This document shows positions 1-6,928 of a stretch of 21,865 nucleotides of DNA, piece by piece. Every line of letters starts with the position of its first letter. The stretch's first letter is position 1. The notes beneath the pieces are model-generated. The model was not told the DNA's origin. It ran no database searches and saw nothing but the letters and a program-made list of their open reading frames with translations. The stretch lies in the IMG/VR virus record IMGVR_UViG_3300042465_003123, positions 1-21,865 of that record; one strand, 5' to 3'. A program made the translations under genes and the position numbers. The stretch is from a virus.

Positions 1-1
1 T

Positions 2-298
2 GAAAAGCTAGAGATACAGATAATAGCTATGTATTATTTTATCTTTTTAAATAACGGTGCTTTCTTATGGAATGGTGGAGTAATTACTCCTAGAGATTAT
101 GTAGCACAATTCACAGCTGAGCTAAACGCTGCAGGGATTACTGCTGAAATATATGCTCAGTATACTGAGTGGCTTACTAAGAGATTTCCTATACTAGATG
201 TGGTGGAAGTATTAGAAAAAAACCAAAGGATAGTTTATACATTTGAAGCACTAGATCCTCCTGCAGGATTTACTCCAGGCTTCCCTCTAGATGTCTAA
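2..298 (+). CDS. unknown small phage protein, start uncertain (possibly 5'-partial)
   Basis: I do not recognise this protein. From the ATG at 29 it is 89 residues long. The frame stays open to the window edge (codons from position 2 with no stop), so the true start may lie outside the window; the ATG at 29 is the only in-window ATG start candidate and has an AT-rich upstream stretch typical of this genome. The sequence has a hydrophobic N-terminus (YYFIFLNNG), no cysteines and a Pro/Gly-rich C-terminus. Its stop overlaps the 3' end of the minus-strand gene that follows, so the two genes converge with a 12-base overlap. The position beside chaperone-like genes and upstream of the head module suggests a virion or tail protein, but nothing in the sequence proves that. 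Confidence 0.6.
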   Translation, partial: EKLEIQIIAMYYFIFLNNGAFLWNGGVITPRDYVAQFTAELNAAGITAEIYAQYTEWLTKRFPILDVVEVLEKNQRIVYTFEALDPPAGFTPGFPLDV

Positions 299-1024
299 TT
301 CTTTTTTCATACCCATCATATTAAATACGTAGGTAAGGGGTAGCCCTCCTATCTTATCAGATTTAGTAAGATCATTATTACACAGGCCGTATATCATACG
401 CTCCCAGCTCCACTTACTATCTTTCTTTTCTGCTTCCTCCTCTTTCAGCTCCTCAGGTGTTAGCTCTGCTTTGGCTTCTGGTGTTAGCTCAGGTGGCTCC
501 TCCCCTTGGAATAAGTTTTTATAGGTGTTAAGAAAGTTATCTCTGAACTTTAAGAACTCACTAATGATACCATACACATCTGTGATTGGTAGGTCTAGGA
601 ACTTATCTGCTCTGATAGTACAGTCATATTCATACGGCTCTATTATCTCCTCACCCCACTCATTAACTTTACTTTGCCTGTAAAGGATACCACAAATATT
701 TGCTAGATTGCTTATGTAGTTATTAGTGAAATAATAGTCTAGATCTATATACTCATAGAGGCACAGCTTATTAAAGGGCTTAACCTTCATACCTAGAAGC
801 TCTGATTTATAATTATTAGATGGCTGTGATAGTGCCCATTTGCACTGCTTAACTATCTTTACCATATCATCCACATCTATATCATCTATCACCTCAGTAG
901 ACTCATTACAAATGATAGATAGTATCTCAGTATTATAGTAGTAGGATCCCTGTGATTTATCTATCTCAGATATCTCTATGAACTGCTCTACAGTTATCTC
1001 ACTCCACTGCTTCGGTAGATACAT
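287..1024 (-). CDS. putative tail-assembly chaperone, second (GT-like) protein
   Basis: A 245-residue minus-strand protein. Residues 8-19 (SEITVEQFIEIS) match residues 14-25 of the adjacent upstream protein (EELTIEQFEAIT), and the similarity seems to continue to an acidic IDDIDVDD segment near residues 46-53. This pattern (WxEITxxQF, then an acidic helix) is the kind seen in tail-assembly chaperones of many tailed phages. The C-terminus has a Pro/Glu linker with a doubled ELTPE unit (179-194), followed by a W-x-W...IYGLCNNDL...D segment (205-224) reminiscent of gpT-type extensions. The start overlaps the end of the upstream gene by 26 bases in another frame, so translation is probably coupled. 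No tape-measure gene follows it in the window, which is unusual for this family. The family call is inference from pattern memory. Confidence 0.5.
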   Translation of the reverse strand: MYLPKQWSEITVEQFIEISEIDKSQGSYYYNTEILSIICNESTEVIDDIDVDDMVKIVKQCKWALSQPSNNYKSELLGMKVKPFNKLCLYEYIDLDYYFTNNYISNLANICGILYRQSKVNEWGEEIIEPYEYDCTIRADKFLDLPITDVYGIISEFLKFRDNFLNTYKNLFQGEEPPELTPEAKAELTPEELKEEEAEKKDSKWSWERMIYGLCNNDLTKSDKIGGLPLTYVFNMMGMKKELDI

Positions 1025-1541
1025 TCTCCACTTGGTTTTTTACCTTGTTAGCCACAAACATAATGTAAGGGATGCAGATCTCTGCTTTCAATTTTCTTAT
1101 GTGCTTAGACTTTAACTTAAGGTGAGCCTCAGAATAATGCTCTGCAGTAGTAAGGTGATCTGCTTTAAACATTACTGCCATCATATCTGAGATGTATCCC
1201 TTCTGCTTATGGATGGCAATTTTTTCTATTAGCTTAGTTTCTCTTACTGTTAGTTTTAGCTCTGCTGTATATGTAAAGCCATCTAGCTCTAATGTACCTA
1301 CAGGCTCCATGTTATTAGTAAGCTCTGGTGCTGTATTAAACTCTTTAACAATATCAATAAAATCTGAGATATCAAAGTCAAAAAATTCCTTCTCAGGTAT
1401 TCCTAGATACTCAAAGATTTGCAGATGCCTGTCTACAGGATCTATCTCTTTATTATTATTGATGTCTGTAATTGCTTCAAACTGCTCAATAGTCAGCTCT
1501 TCAATTTTGTTGGGAATCTCCCTTCCTAAAATAGTTACCAT
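999..1541 (-). CDS. putative tail-assembly chaperone, first (G-like) protein
   Basis: A 180-residue minus-strand protein, first gene of a two-gene minus-strand operon. The N-terminal motif EELTIEQFEAIT (14-25) and the acidic stretch FDFDISDFIDIV (about 54-65) are shared in order and spacing with the next gene, so the two look like paralogues from a duplication. The C-terminal half is helical and Lys-rich. The start codon at 1541 lies 15 bases downstream of a TATATTTG box (minus strand, 1564-1557), a good match to the Bacteroidota -7 element. The 43-base gap to the plus-strand protease gene therefore holds divergent control signals. A shift from this frame into the next gene's frame would have to be +1 or -2, and I see no obvious slippery run in the 26-base overlap. 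Function as a tail chaperone is inferred, not proven. Confidence 0.5.
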   Translation of the reverse strand: MVTILGREIPNKIEELTIEQFEAITDINNNKEIDPVDRHLQIFEYLGIPEKEFFDFDISDFIDIVKEFNTAPELTNNMEPVGTLELDGFTYTAELKLTVRETKLIEKIAIHKQKGYISDMMAVMFKADHLTTAEHYSEAHLKLKSKHIRKLKAEICIPYIMFVANKVKNQVENVSTEAVE

Positions 1542-1584
1542 AGTTTATTTTTTTTACAAATATATGAATAATTATAATATAGGT
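1542..1584. promoter_or_regulatory. divergent promoter region between chaperone-like operon and head module
   Basis: This 43-base AT-rich gap separates two divergent genes. On the minus strand TATATTTG (1564-1557) matches the Bacteroidota TAnnTTTG -7 box; a TTTTG lies 24 bases upstream at about 1593-1589, slightly beyond the usual spacing. On the plus strand TATAATATAGGT (1573-1584) directly precedes the ATG and is repeated exactly at 4172-4183. The minus-strand -7 box overlaps the ACA (1556-1558) that sits at the same distance before the start in all three copies of the plus-strand element, so binding at one promoter could exclude the other. Confidence 0.55.
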
Positions 1585-2550
1585 ATGGCAAAAGATAAAC
1601 TACCTGTTTACAAGATTACTATAGATCCTGAATACTCTGAAAATGGGGAGGACTTAGGTATAGAACAAATTGCTTTTACATCCACTCCTGCTATCAAAGT
1701 AATGGGTATGGCTTTCAATAGCCAGGTTAAGCCTATGATATTTACAGATGATCTTAAGTATCGCATAGTAGCACCTGCTCTTATCCCTATGGAGATCTAT
1801 AGGAAGGATGATGAGGATGGTAAAGAGTACTATGTTAAATTTTCAATTGAGGAGATAGAGAAGATACATTCAAAGTTCATGCGTGACATGTCTAATAAAG
1901 ACTTGTTTAACCTAGAGCATGATACTGAGAAGACTGTACCTGCTTATGTACTTGAGGCATGGATAGTAGATACACCCAAAGAGGATAAGGCTTACTCAAG
2001 TTTTGGGATAGAGGTACCTGAAGGTACACTAATGGTTACGGCCCAGGTAACAGATAAAGAATACTATGCACAACTGGTAGCAGATGGGCAGGTAGGTTTC
2101 AGCATAGAAGGATATCTAGGCATGAAGCTCAAAGAACAGCAACAACTAAAATTAAATAATATGAACAAATTACCTGATGGTGAACACTTAATTGACGGCA
2201 AGATCTACGTTGTAGTTGATGGTGAAATCACTGAAATTAGAGAAAAAGAAGAAGAAGAAGTAGTAGTAGTAGAAGAAGAGGCAATGTCTGATACAGTAGT
2301 AGAAGAGGAGGAAGTAGTAGAAGAGGAAACTATGGCTGTAGATCCTGCTATGGATGCAGAAGCAATACTAGAAATAGTACGCCCATTGATTACTGAGCAA
2401 GTGGATGCTCTTGTGGCTATGATAGCCGATTTGAAAAATCAATTAGAAGAGTCTCTAGTTACTGAAACAGAAGAGGAGACAATGGAAGAGGCTGTAAAGA
2501 TGAGCGTACAGCAAAAATTAAGTAAATTCAATAAATTTAACAACCAATAA
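1585..2550 (+). CDS. XkdF-like prohead protease fused to scaffold
   Basis: A 321-residue protein joining a capsid maturation protease to a scaffold-like tail. Residues 1-180 resemble the XkdF/Peptidase_S78_2 group: a candidate catalytic His in NLEHD (H112), a following VTAQVTD strand (151-157) and a candidate nucleophile Ser in GFSIEGYL (S173). From about 218 the protein is strongly acidic with runs of Glu and Val, encoded by GAA/GTA triplet repeats, and 255-310 look like a coiled coil ending in a basic segment, as expected of a scaffold. The frame is open upstream to 1192, but that part is antisense to the chaperone gene; the ATG at 1585 with the TATAATATAGGT leader is the better start. An in-frame ATG at 2161 could start a separate scaffold. 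It lies directly upstream of the capsid gene. Confidence 0.8.
   Translation: MAKDKLPVYKITIDPEYSENGEDLGIEQIAFTSTPAIKVMGMAFNSQVKPMIFTDDLKYRIVAPALIPMEIYRKDDEDGKEYYVKFSIEEIEKIHSKFMRDMSNKDLFNLEHDTEKTVPAYVLEAWIVDTPKEDKAYSSFGIEVPEGTLMVTAQVTDKEYYAQLVADGQVGFSIEGYLGMKLKEQQQLKLNNMNKLPDGEHLIDGKIYVVVDGEITEIREKEEEEVVVVEEEAMSDTVVEEEEVVEEETMAVDPAMDAEAILEIVRPLITEQVDALVAMIADLKNQLEESLVTETEEETMEEAVKMSVQQKLSKFNKFNNQ
2161..2550 (+). CDS. possible nested scaffold protein (internal in-frame start)
   Basis: An in-frame ATG (M193 of the fusion) begins exactly where the protease-like domain ends. It is preceded by an A-rich stretch (ACTAAAATTAAATAAT) much like leaders of separate genes here, for example the A-rich leader of the capsid gene at 2566. 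The resulting 129-residue product starts MNKLPDGEHLIDGKIYVVVDG, continues through the acidic Glu/Val-rich region and coiled coil, and would be a free scaffold. The arrangement copies the known lambda C/Nu3 and related phage pattern, where scaffold is made from an internal start in the protease gene. No sequence feature proves that it is used. Confidence 0.4.
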   Translation: MNKLPDGEHLIDGKIYVVVDGEITEIREKEEEEVVVVEEEAMSDTVVEEEEVVEEETMAVDPAMDAEAILEIVRPLITEQVDALVAMIADLKNQLEESLVTETEEETMEEAVKMSVQQKLSKFNKFNNQ

Positions 2551-2565
2551 AAACAAACAAACACA

Positions 2566-3510
2566 ATGAGAAAACTAAGATTTGATTTAAACATTGATGC
2601 TTCTGCATTATTAGCACCCAATGCTGATGCGTTTTACGCACAGGCTTACCTTTCAGGTAGTGAAATTCCTGATAACTTCCGTACTTTACCTGGTATCAAG
2701 TACAAAACTAAAATCGGTACAGTTACTTTTGGTTCTGGCTTACTAGCTACTAGCCCTTGTAACTTCCCTAACCTTAACACTGATGACTTAAGCTCTCATG
2801 AAGTAGACGTATGTGCTCTTTCTGCTATGGCTCAGGTTTGTCAATTTGACTTAGAGCAGTCTTTTGTATCTTTACAAATGGCAGCAGGATCTAATGGAGA
2901 TTTCACAGTAGCTTCTTTCTTTAGCTTCTACTGGTCTGAGATGGCTAACGCTATTGCAGGTCAAATTGAAGAGTTACGATGGAGAGGTGATGTATTATCT
3001 GTTAACCCACAACTTGCTTTGTGTGATGGTTATGAAAAACAATTAGCTGCTTCTGAGTTAGCTGGTGATGTTATCAATGGTGGTGGTGGTGCTATCACTA
3101 CATTCTCAGGTGTTGGTGGATTAGGTGCAAAATTAGAAGCTGCTTTCGCTTTGGTTCCTGCAGCTATTGCTTCACGTACTGCTGACTTGCGTATCTACAT
3201 GCCTACTCAATTGGTTAATATCTACCGATTAGGTGTAGCTTCAGGTAACACTAATGCTTATATCACTCAGGATCTATCTTTGACTTACTTAGGTATCAAA
3301 ATAGTACTTTGTCCAGGGATGTCAAACAACAAATTTGTAATCACTTTGAAAGACAACCTTATCTATGCATTTGATGGTGAGGGTGATTCTTCTGACTTAC
3401 GTGCTGTGAACTTAGCAGATACTGTTGCTGAGCCAGTTATCAGAACACGTGCTAACATGAAAGTAGGTTTCAGCTTTGTTAATCCAACTGACATCGTTTA
3501 CTACGCATAA
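2566..3510 (+). CDS. major capsid protein
   Basis: A 314-residue protein lying immediately after the protease-scaffold gene, the usual place for the capsid subunit. It has the composition of an HK97-fold capsid protein: Ala/Gly-rich, few charged runs, a long helix-rich middle (SFFSFYWSEMANAIAGQIEELRWRGD, about 119-144) and a C-terminal beta-rich part. Codon choice differs from most neighbours: arginine is largely CGT/CGA rather than AGA/AGG, and Gly/Ala codons end mostly in T, which fits very high expression. It ends in three in-frame TAA stops, followed by a GC-rich hairpin at 3528-3549. I infer the role from position, size and composition; there is no diagnostic short motif. Confidence 0.8.
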   Translation: MRKLRFDLNIDASALLAPNADAFYAQAYLSGSEIPDNFRTLPGIKYKTKIGTVTFGSGLLATSPCNFPNLNTDDLSSHEVDVCALSAMAQVCQFDLEQSFVSLQMAAGSNGDFTVASFFSFYWSEMANAIAGQIEELRWRGDVLSVNPQLALCDGYEKQLAASELAGDVINGGGGAITTFSGVGGLGAKLEAAFALVPAAIASRTADLRIYMPTQLVNIYRLGVASGNTNAYITQDLSLTYLGIKIVLCPGMSNNKFVITLKDNLIYAFDGEGDSSDLRAVNLADTVAEPVIRTRANMKVGFSFVNPTDIVYYA

Positions 3511-3527
3511 TAATAATTATTAATTCA

Positions 3528-3549
3528 TAGAGGGGGGCAACCCCCTTTA
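3528..3549 (+). terminator. GNRA-capped hairpin after capsid gene
   Basis: A run of G (3532-3536) pairs with a run of C (3541-3545) around a GCAA tetraloop (3537-3540). The stem extends through A3531-T3546, G3530-T3547, A3529-T3548 and T3528-A3549, giving nine pairs. Only TTTA follows, with no long T run, so it may be a partial terminator, or an RNA-stabilising or processing hairpin that sets capsid mRNA levels above those of downstream genes. Confidence 0.6.
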
Positions 3550-3566
3550 TATAAAACATATAAATC

Positions 3567-4097
3567 ATGCCAACAACATGCCAGGCCCTAGAGGCCATTT
3601 TAAAAAGTTGTGATAACAACAGTGGAGGTATCTATGGTATATGGATAACCCCTCAAGATAACATCACATCCATCACTCCTACAGATCCATCTGCAGGTTT
3701 AGGATGGCAGATTACAGGTATCACTTTAGCAACTCCTACTTTATTTGAGAACTATTATATCCGTAGAAATACATCTAGCTTTACAGAAGAGGCTGCTATT
3801 GATTTAATCAATGGTTCATCTTATGTTACTGCTACTATTAACTTAATGTTTCAACGAAGAGAAGCTGATAAGTCTAGAGCTATCAAGATTTTAGGATCAG
3901 GACAGCAGTATCTTACTGCTATTGTTTTGGATGCTAATGGTATCTATTGGTACTTCCCTTACTTACAAGTTACAGGTGTAGCTGAAGGTTCGGGCACAGC
4001 TCGTGCGGATGGTTCTAAATATGCCGTTACTTTGCTATCTGAAAATGAATACTTGGCCTATACAATAGATCCAGCTATCATCGGTTCATTGACTTAA
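3567..4097 (+). CDS. virion protein, possible tail tube/major tail protein
   Basis: A 176-residue protein without transmembrane or signal segments, rich in beta-forming and small polar residues. The C-terminal part (about 125-170: GIYWYFPYLQVTG, then GTARADGSKYAVTLLSENE) has the strand pattern of phage tail-tube proteins that end in a repeated beta-sandwich. It is bracketed by the capsid hairpin upstream and a strong terminator downstream, so it is likely co-transcribed with the capsid gene, and like it uses many T-ending codons. Placement between capsid and portal is unusual for a tail tube, so a capsid decoration or completion protein remains possible. Confidence 0.5.
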   Translation: MPTTCQALEAILKSCDNNSGGIYGIWITPQDNITSITPTDPSAGLGWQITGITLATPTLFENYYIRRNTSSFTEEAAIDLINGSSYVTATINLMFQRREADKSRAIKILGSGQQYLTAIVLDANGIYWYFPYLQVTGVAEGSGTARADGSKYAVTLLSENEYLAYTIDPAIIGSLT

Positions 4098-4113
4098 TAC
4101 ATTTAACATGCTT

Positions 4114-4147
4114 AAAATTAGCCCTGCAATTAGTGGGGCTTTTTTTA
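4114..4147 (+). terminator. rho-independent terminator
   Basis: AGCCCT (4120-4125) pairs with GGGGCT (4135-4140) around a nine-base loop and is followed by TTTTTTT (4141-4147). The upstream AAAA can pair partly with the T run. It ends the capsid transcription unit, so the genes from 4184 onward need read-through or their own promoter. Confidence 0.8.
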
Positions 4148-4154
4148 TTTCTAA

Positions 4155-4183
4155 ACATTTGACTAACATCATATAATATAGGT
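4155..4183 (+). promoter_or_regulatory. putative late promoter/leader element
   Basis: TATAATATAGGT (4172-4183) runs directly into the ATG at 4184 and is identical to 1573-1584; a 12-base core (AATATAGGTATG) recurs at 18667-18678. All three copies have ACA at positions -29 to -27 from the start codon. The site lies just after a terminator, where a new promoter is expected. It could alternatively be a translation-initiation leader. Confidence 0.45.
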
Positions 4184-4534
4184 ATGATATACATTGAACA
4201 GGGAACTATTAACCAGGTAGTGCTAACCTTAACAGAGGTTACTACTGTATCTACCCCTCACTATCTCTTTGCTTTTACTAATGAAATGAATACTACTAGT
4301 GTACCTCAGTTATTTACTACTGCAGATACTAGCTTATGGCCTGAAAGGTACAATCTTTTTGTACTTAATGAGCCTGTAGATATTACTTTGTTACAAGGGC
4401 AGTTTATATATCAAATTTATGAGAGCTCAGTACCCTATGTACTACCTTTAACTATTGCACAAACCACAGGTGTGGTAATAGAAGAGGGTAGAATGGTGGT
4501 AAGTGGGCCAGTAGGCACCTCAATATACGATTAA
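4184..4534 (+). CDS. small structural protein of unknown role
   Basis: A 116-residue, beta-rich protein with no membrane segment or cysteine. It is rich in Thr, Val and aromatic residues and ends in a GxxVVSGPVG-like strand. I recall similar short proteins placed just before the portal in flavobacterial phages, but I know of no assigned function. It stops two bases before the portal start, and its own start follows the repeated TATAATATAGGT leader, making it the first gene of the portal-connector-lysis unit. A head-surface, neck or accessory virion protein is plausible; this is inference from position only. Confidence 0.6.
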   Translation: MIYIEQGTINQVVLTLTEVTTVSTPHYLFAFTNEMNTTSVPQLFTTADTSLWPERYNLFVLNEPVDITLLQGQFIYQIYESSVPYVLPLTIAQTTGVVIEEGRMVVSGPVGTSIYD

Positions 4535-4536
4535 CT

Positions 4537-5874
4537 ATGGCATGGTATAATAATTTTTTTAAGAAAGAAAGCACAGGGCCAGAAATGGTGGAAGGATATC
4601 AATCTTTCAGCACTCCATTCCTACCGGTAGGTAAAGGTGATTTATCCCTGCCCTATGTTAATGGTAGATATGCCACTAATATGTGGGTGAGATTTGGTAA
4701 TGATAACCTATACCCTCAGCTCCTTAACCAGATGTACTTTTCTAGTCCCTTACATGGTGCCATAGTAGATTATAAGACTAATGCAGTGATAGGTGGTGGC
4801 TTTGCTTTGGCTACTGACAAACTAACTACCCCTGAGAAACTAGAGCTTTATATGTTTGAAAGGAAAACTAAATTAAAGCATATAGTTAAAGCTGTTACAC
4901 GTCAATTAATTGTGCACAATAGAATTTATTTTAAACTTTATTTTGACAGCACTAAGAAATTAGTTAAGATAGAAAATGTATCACCTGAGAAAGTAAGGAT
5001 ATCTAGATTTAAAGATATGTACTATCTATGTGAGGACTGGTCCACAAATATAGATGTAAAAGAAATTAAACCTTATCACGTAGCATGCTCTGATTATGAG
5101 CAGTTATATTGCTATGAGATTAAATCACTAGGGCAGGATTACTACTCACTACCACAATACACCTCAGCTCTTAACTTTGCTTTCTTATCAGGTGAGCTTA
5201 GCTACTTTGCTAAATCTAATATCCAAAATAGTGTTTTTCCTAGCTTTGCTATGATGTTTCCTAAGAGGCCACAATCAGAAGAGGAGAAGCATATGATTAA
5301 GGAAACTATTGATCGTATGAAAGGTGCTGCTAATGCAGGTAAAGCTGTTGCATTTTTTGCTAACTCACAGGATCAGCTACCTAAGATAGAAAGCTTACCT
5401 ACCAATGGTAACGATAGCCTCTTTCAGGAAGCCTCACAGCTTAACACAGAACAGATTTGCTTTGCTCACACTATAGATCCTATCTTAATGGGAGTACGTA
5501 CTACAGGTAGCTTAGGAGGTGGTGCAGATATTAAGCAGGCTTATGTGATATTTGAAAAGAATGTAGTAATGGAGTTAAGAGGATGTGTTATGGCTATCTT
5601 TAATGAGCTATTAACCATCTCCAAAATCCCTGCAGAATTTACTATCAATAACTTCCAGATAATTAATGAGAATATAGTAGAGCTAGAGGGTGATACATCC
5701 AAAACTAATGATGCACTTAACTCACTTAGCCCATTGGTAGCTACTAAAGTATTAGAGACAATGACTATCAATGAGGTGAGAGCTTTAGCTTCCCTTCCTC
5801 CTATAGAGGGTGGTGATGTAACACAAAGAGCAGCAGATGCTATAGTAGTAACCGAAACAACAACCCCTGTATAA
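4537..5874 (+). CDS. portal protein
   Basis: A 445-residue protein of the usual portal size. It has the order expected of the HK97/PBSX-like portal group: an N-terminal part with FGNDNLYPQLLNQMYFSSPLHGAIVD-type sequence (about 50-75; entry helix and start of the wing), a central basic/beta section (about 100-200), a helical stretch (SYFAKSNIQNS) and a late HTIDPILMGVRTTGSLGGGADIKQAY-like segment (about 309-334) that resembles the portal stem/crown-adjacent region in which the nucleic acid channel is built. The acidic C-terminus follows a short NEVRALASLPPIEGGD segment, common in portals. Twelve portal subunits would form the ring at the capsid vertex where the terminase docks. It lies downstream of the capsid gene rather than upstream, a reversed order. 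The last base of the stop overlaps the next start. Confidence 0.85.
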   Translation: MAWYNNFFKKESTGPEMVEGYQSFSTPFLPVGKGDLSLPYVNGRYATNMWVRFGNDNLYPQLLNQMYFSSPLHGAIVDYKTNAVIGGGFALATDKLTTPEKLELYMFERKTKLKHIVKAVTRQLIVHNRIYFKLYFDSTKKLVKIENVSPEKVRISRFKDMYYLCEDWSTNIDVKEIKPYHVACSDYEQLYCYEIKSLGQDYYSLPQYTSALNFAFLSGELSYFAKSNIQNSVFPSFAMMFPKRPQSEEEKHMIKETIDRMKGAANAGKAVAFFANSQDQLPKIESLPTNGNDSLFQEASQLNTEQICFAHTIDPILMGVRTTGSLGGGADIKQAYVIFEKNVVMELRGCVMAIFNELLTISKIPAEFTINNFQIINENIVELEGDTSKTNDALNSLSPLVATKVLETMTINEVRALASLPPIEGGDVTQRAADAIVVTETTTPV

Positions 5875-6440
5875 TGCTATACTTCATAACAGAAACATAC
5901 TTAAAAGTTAATACACCTATTACTGCTAATGTGGATGTAACAGATGTTACCCCTTACATAGCTACTCAGGCAGCACTAAGAGTACAGCCTATTTTAGGCA
6001 CCACTTTTTACAATCACATGCTAACAGCTTACAATGCTCAGACGCTTACACCTGATGAGATAGATCTAGTGGAGTTTATACAGCCAGTGATAGCTTGGAG
6101 ATCTGCAGAGGATGCAGTTTTTGGATTAACCTACCAACTTAAAAACAAGGGATTACAAACACAATCAGGAGATTACTCTGCTAGTGTATCTAGATCAGAG
6201 GTAGCCTTTGGGATGGAGCACTATGCACAGAAAGCTAGCTTTTTTGAGCAGAGACTTATCAGATGGCTACTAGCTAACAAAAATCTATTCCCTATATTCA
6301 TATCTACCACTAACATGGATACTGATCTACGGCCTATGTTCAACAACTGTAGCTGTATCACTCAATGGCAAAATGTATGCACTGGTATGTGTGGTAACCT
6401 TAGAGAGAATGGCTATAATAACAGCATACTAATACTATGA
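5874..6440 (+). CDS. putative head-tail connector/completion protein
   Basis: A 188-residue protein immediately after the portal, with a one-base overlap. The first 130 residues look helical (YIATQAALRVQPILGTTFY, then DEIDLVEFIQPVIAWRSAEDA), as in gp6/gp15-type adaptor proteins that bind beneath the portal. The C-terminus is unusual: five Cys between about 157 and 173 (NNCSCITQWQNVCTGMCGN), spaced as C-x-C-x7-C-x3-C with another nearby, suggesting metal binding or disulphides. The stop overlaps the holin start as ATGA. The adaptor role is inferred from position and helical pattern. Confidence 0.6.
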   Translation: MLYFITETYLKVNTPITANVDVTDVTPYIATQAALRVQPILGTTFYNHMLTAYNAQTLTPDEIDLVEFIQPVIAWRSAEDAVFGLTYQLKNKGLQTQSGDYSASVSRSEVAFGMEHYAQKASFFEQRLIRWLLANKNLFPIFISTTNMDTDLRPMFNNCSCITQWQNVCTGMCGNLRENGYNNSILIL

Positions 6441-6928
6441 GACTACAGCTAGCCATCTTATTAACCACAATTAAACAATCAATAACACAATTACTAACAG
6501 TGATAGGAGCTTTCTTTTTACCTATATCAGGGATACTATTTTTAATTGGTTTTGCTATAGTGGTAGATACCATCACAGGGATATGGAAGGCTAGAAAATT
6601 AAAGATACCTATTACATCTAGGAAGCTATCCACTATCATATCCAAAATGATGCTTTATGAGGTGGCTGTAATTGGTTTCTATCTTATAGACTTTTGGATA
6701 CTTAATGATATCATCATGAAATTCTTTTCTGTACCATTAATGCTCACAAAAATCTTATCCCTAGTGCTTTGTAGTATAGAGGTTATCTCCATTAATGAGA
6801 ACATAAAAGCTGTAAAAGGCATCGACATATGGTCCGCTTTTAAGCAGTTACTACAAAGATCTAAAGAAATTAAAACCGATATAGATGGAGTTAGATATAA
6901 CAAAGATAATACAACACCGATTATCTAA
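6437..6928 (+). CDS. holin (phage holin family 4-like)
   Basis: A 163-residue membrane protein with hydrophobic segments at about 17-44, 73-90 and 97-118, and a charged C-terminal tail. The segment VDTITGIWKARKLKIPITSRKL (about 43-64), with an Asp inside the membrane followed by a TGxxKA turn, is characteristic of the toxin-secretion/lysis holin family (Phage_holin_4). Holins accumulate in the inner membrane and open it at a set time to release or activate the endolysin. Its start overlaps the connector stop (ATGA) and its end overlaps the amidase start by 44 bases, giving a compact lysis cassette. Confidence 0.85.
   Translation: MRLQLAILLTTIKQSITQLLTVIGAFFLPISGILFLIGFAIVVDTITGIWKARKLKIPITSRKLSTIISKMMLYEVAVIGFYLIDFWILNDIIMKFFSVPLMLTKILSLVLCSIEVISINENIKAVKGIDIWSAFKQLLQRSKEIKTDIDGVRYNKDNTTPII

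Noticed and set aside
999-1024. Programmed frameshift joining the two chaperone-like genes
   Set aside because: The frames would need a +1 or -2 shift, no slippery run is visible, and the second gene has its own ATG and paralogous N-terminus. Coupled reinitiation is simpler.
1192-1584. N-terminal extension of the protease gene upstream of 1585
   Set aside because: The extra frame is antisense to the chaperone-like gene, is rich in Ser/Leu with no domain pattern, and a better ATG with a promoter-like leader is at 1585.
6400-6645. Minus-strand frame opposite the holin start
   Set aside because: It mirrors the hydrophobic holin codons and has no start signals of its own.
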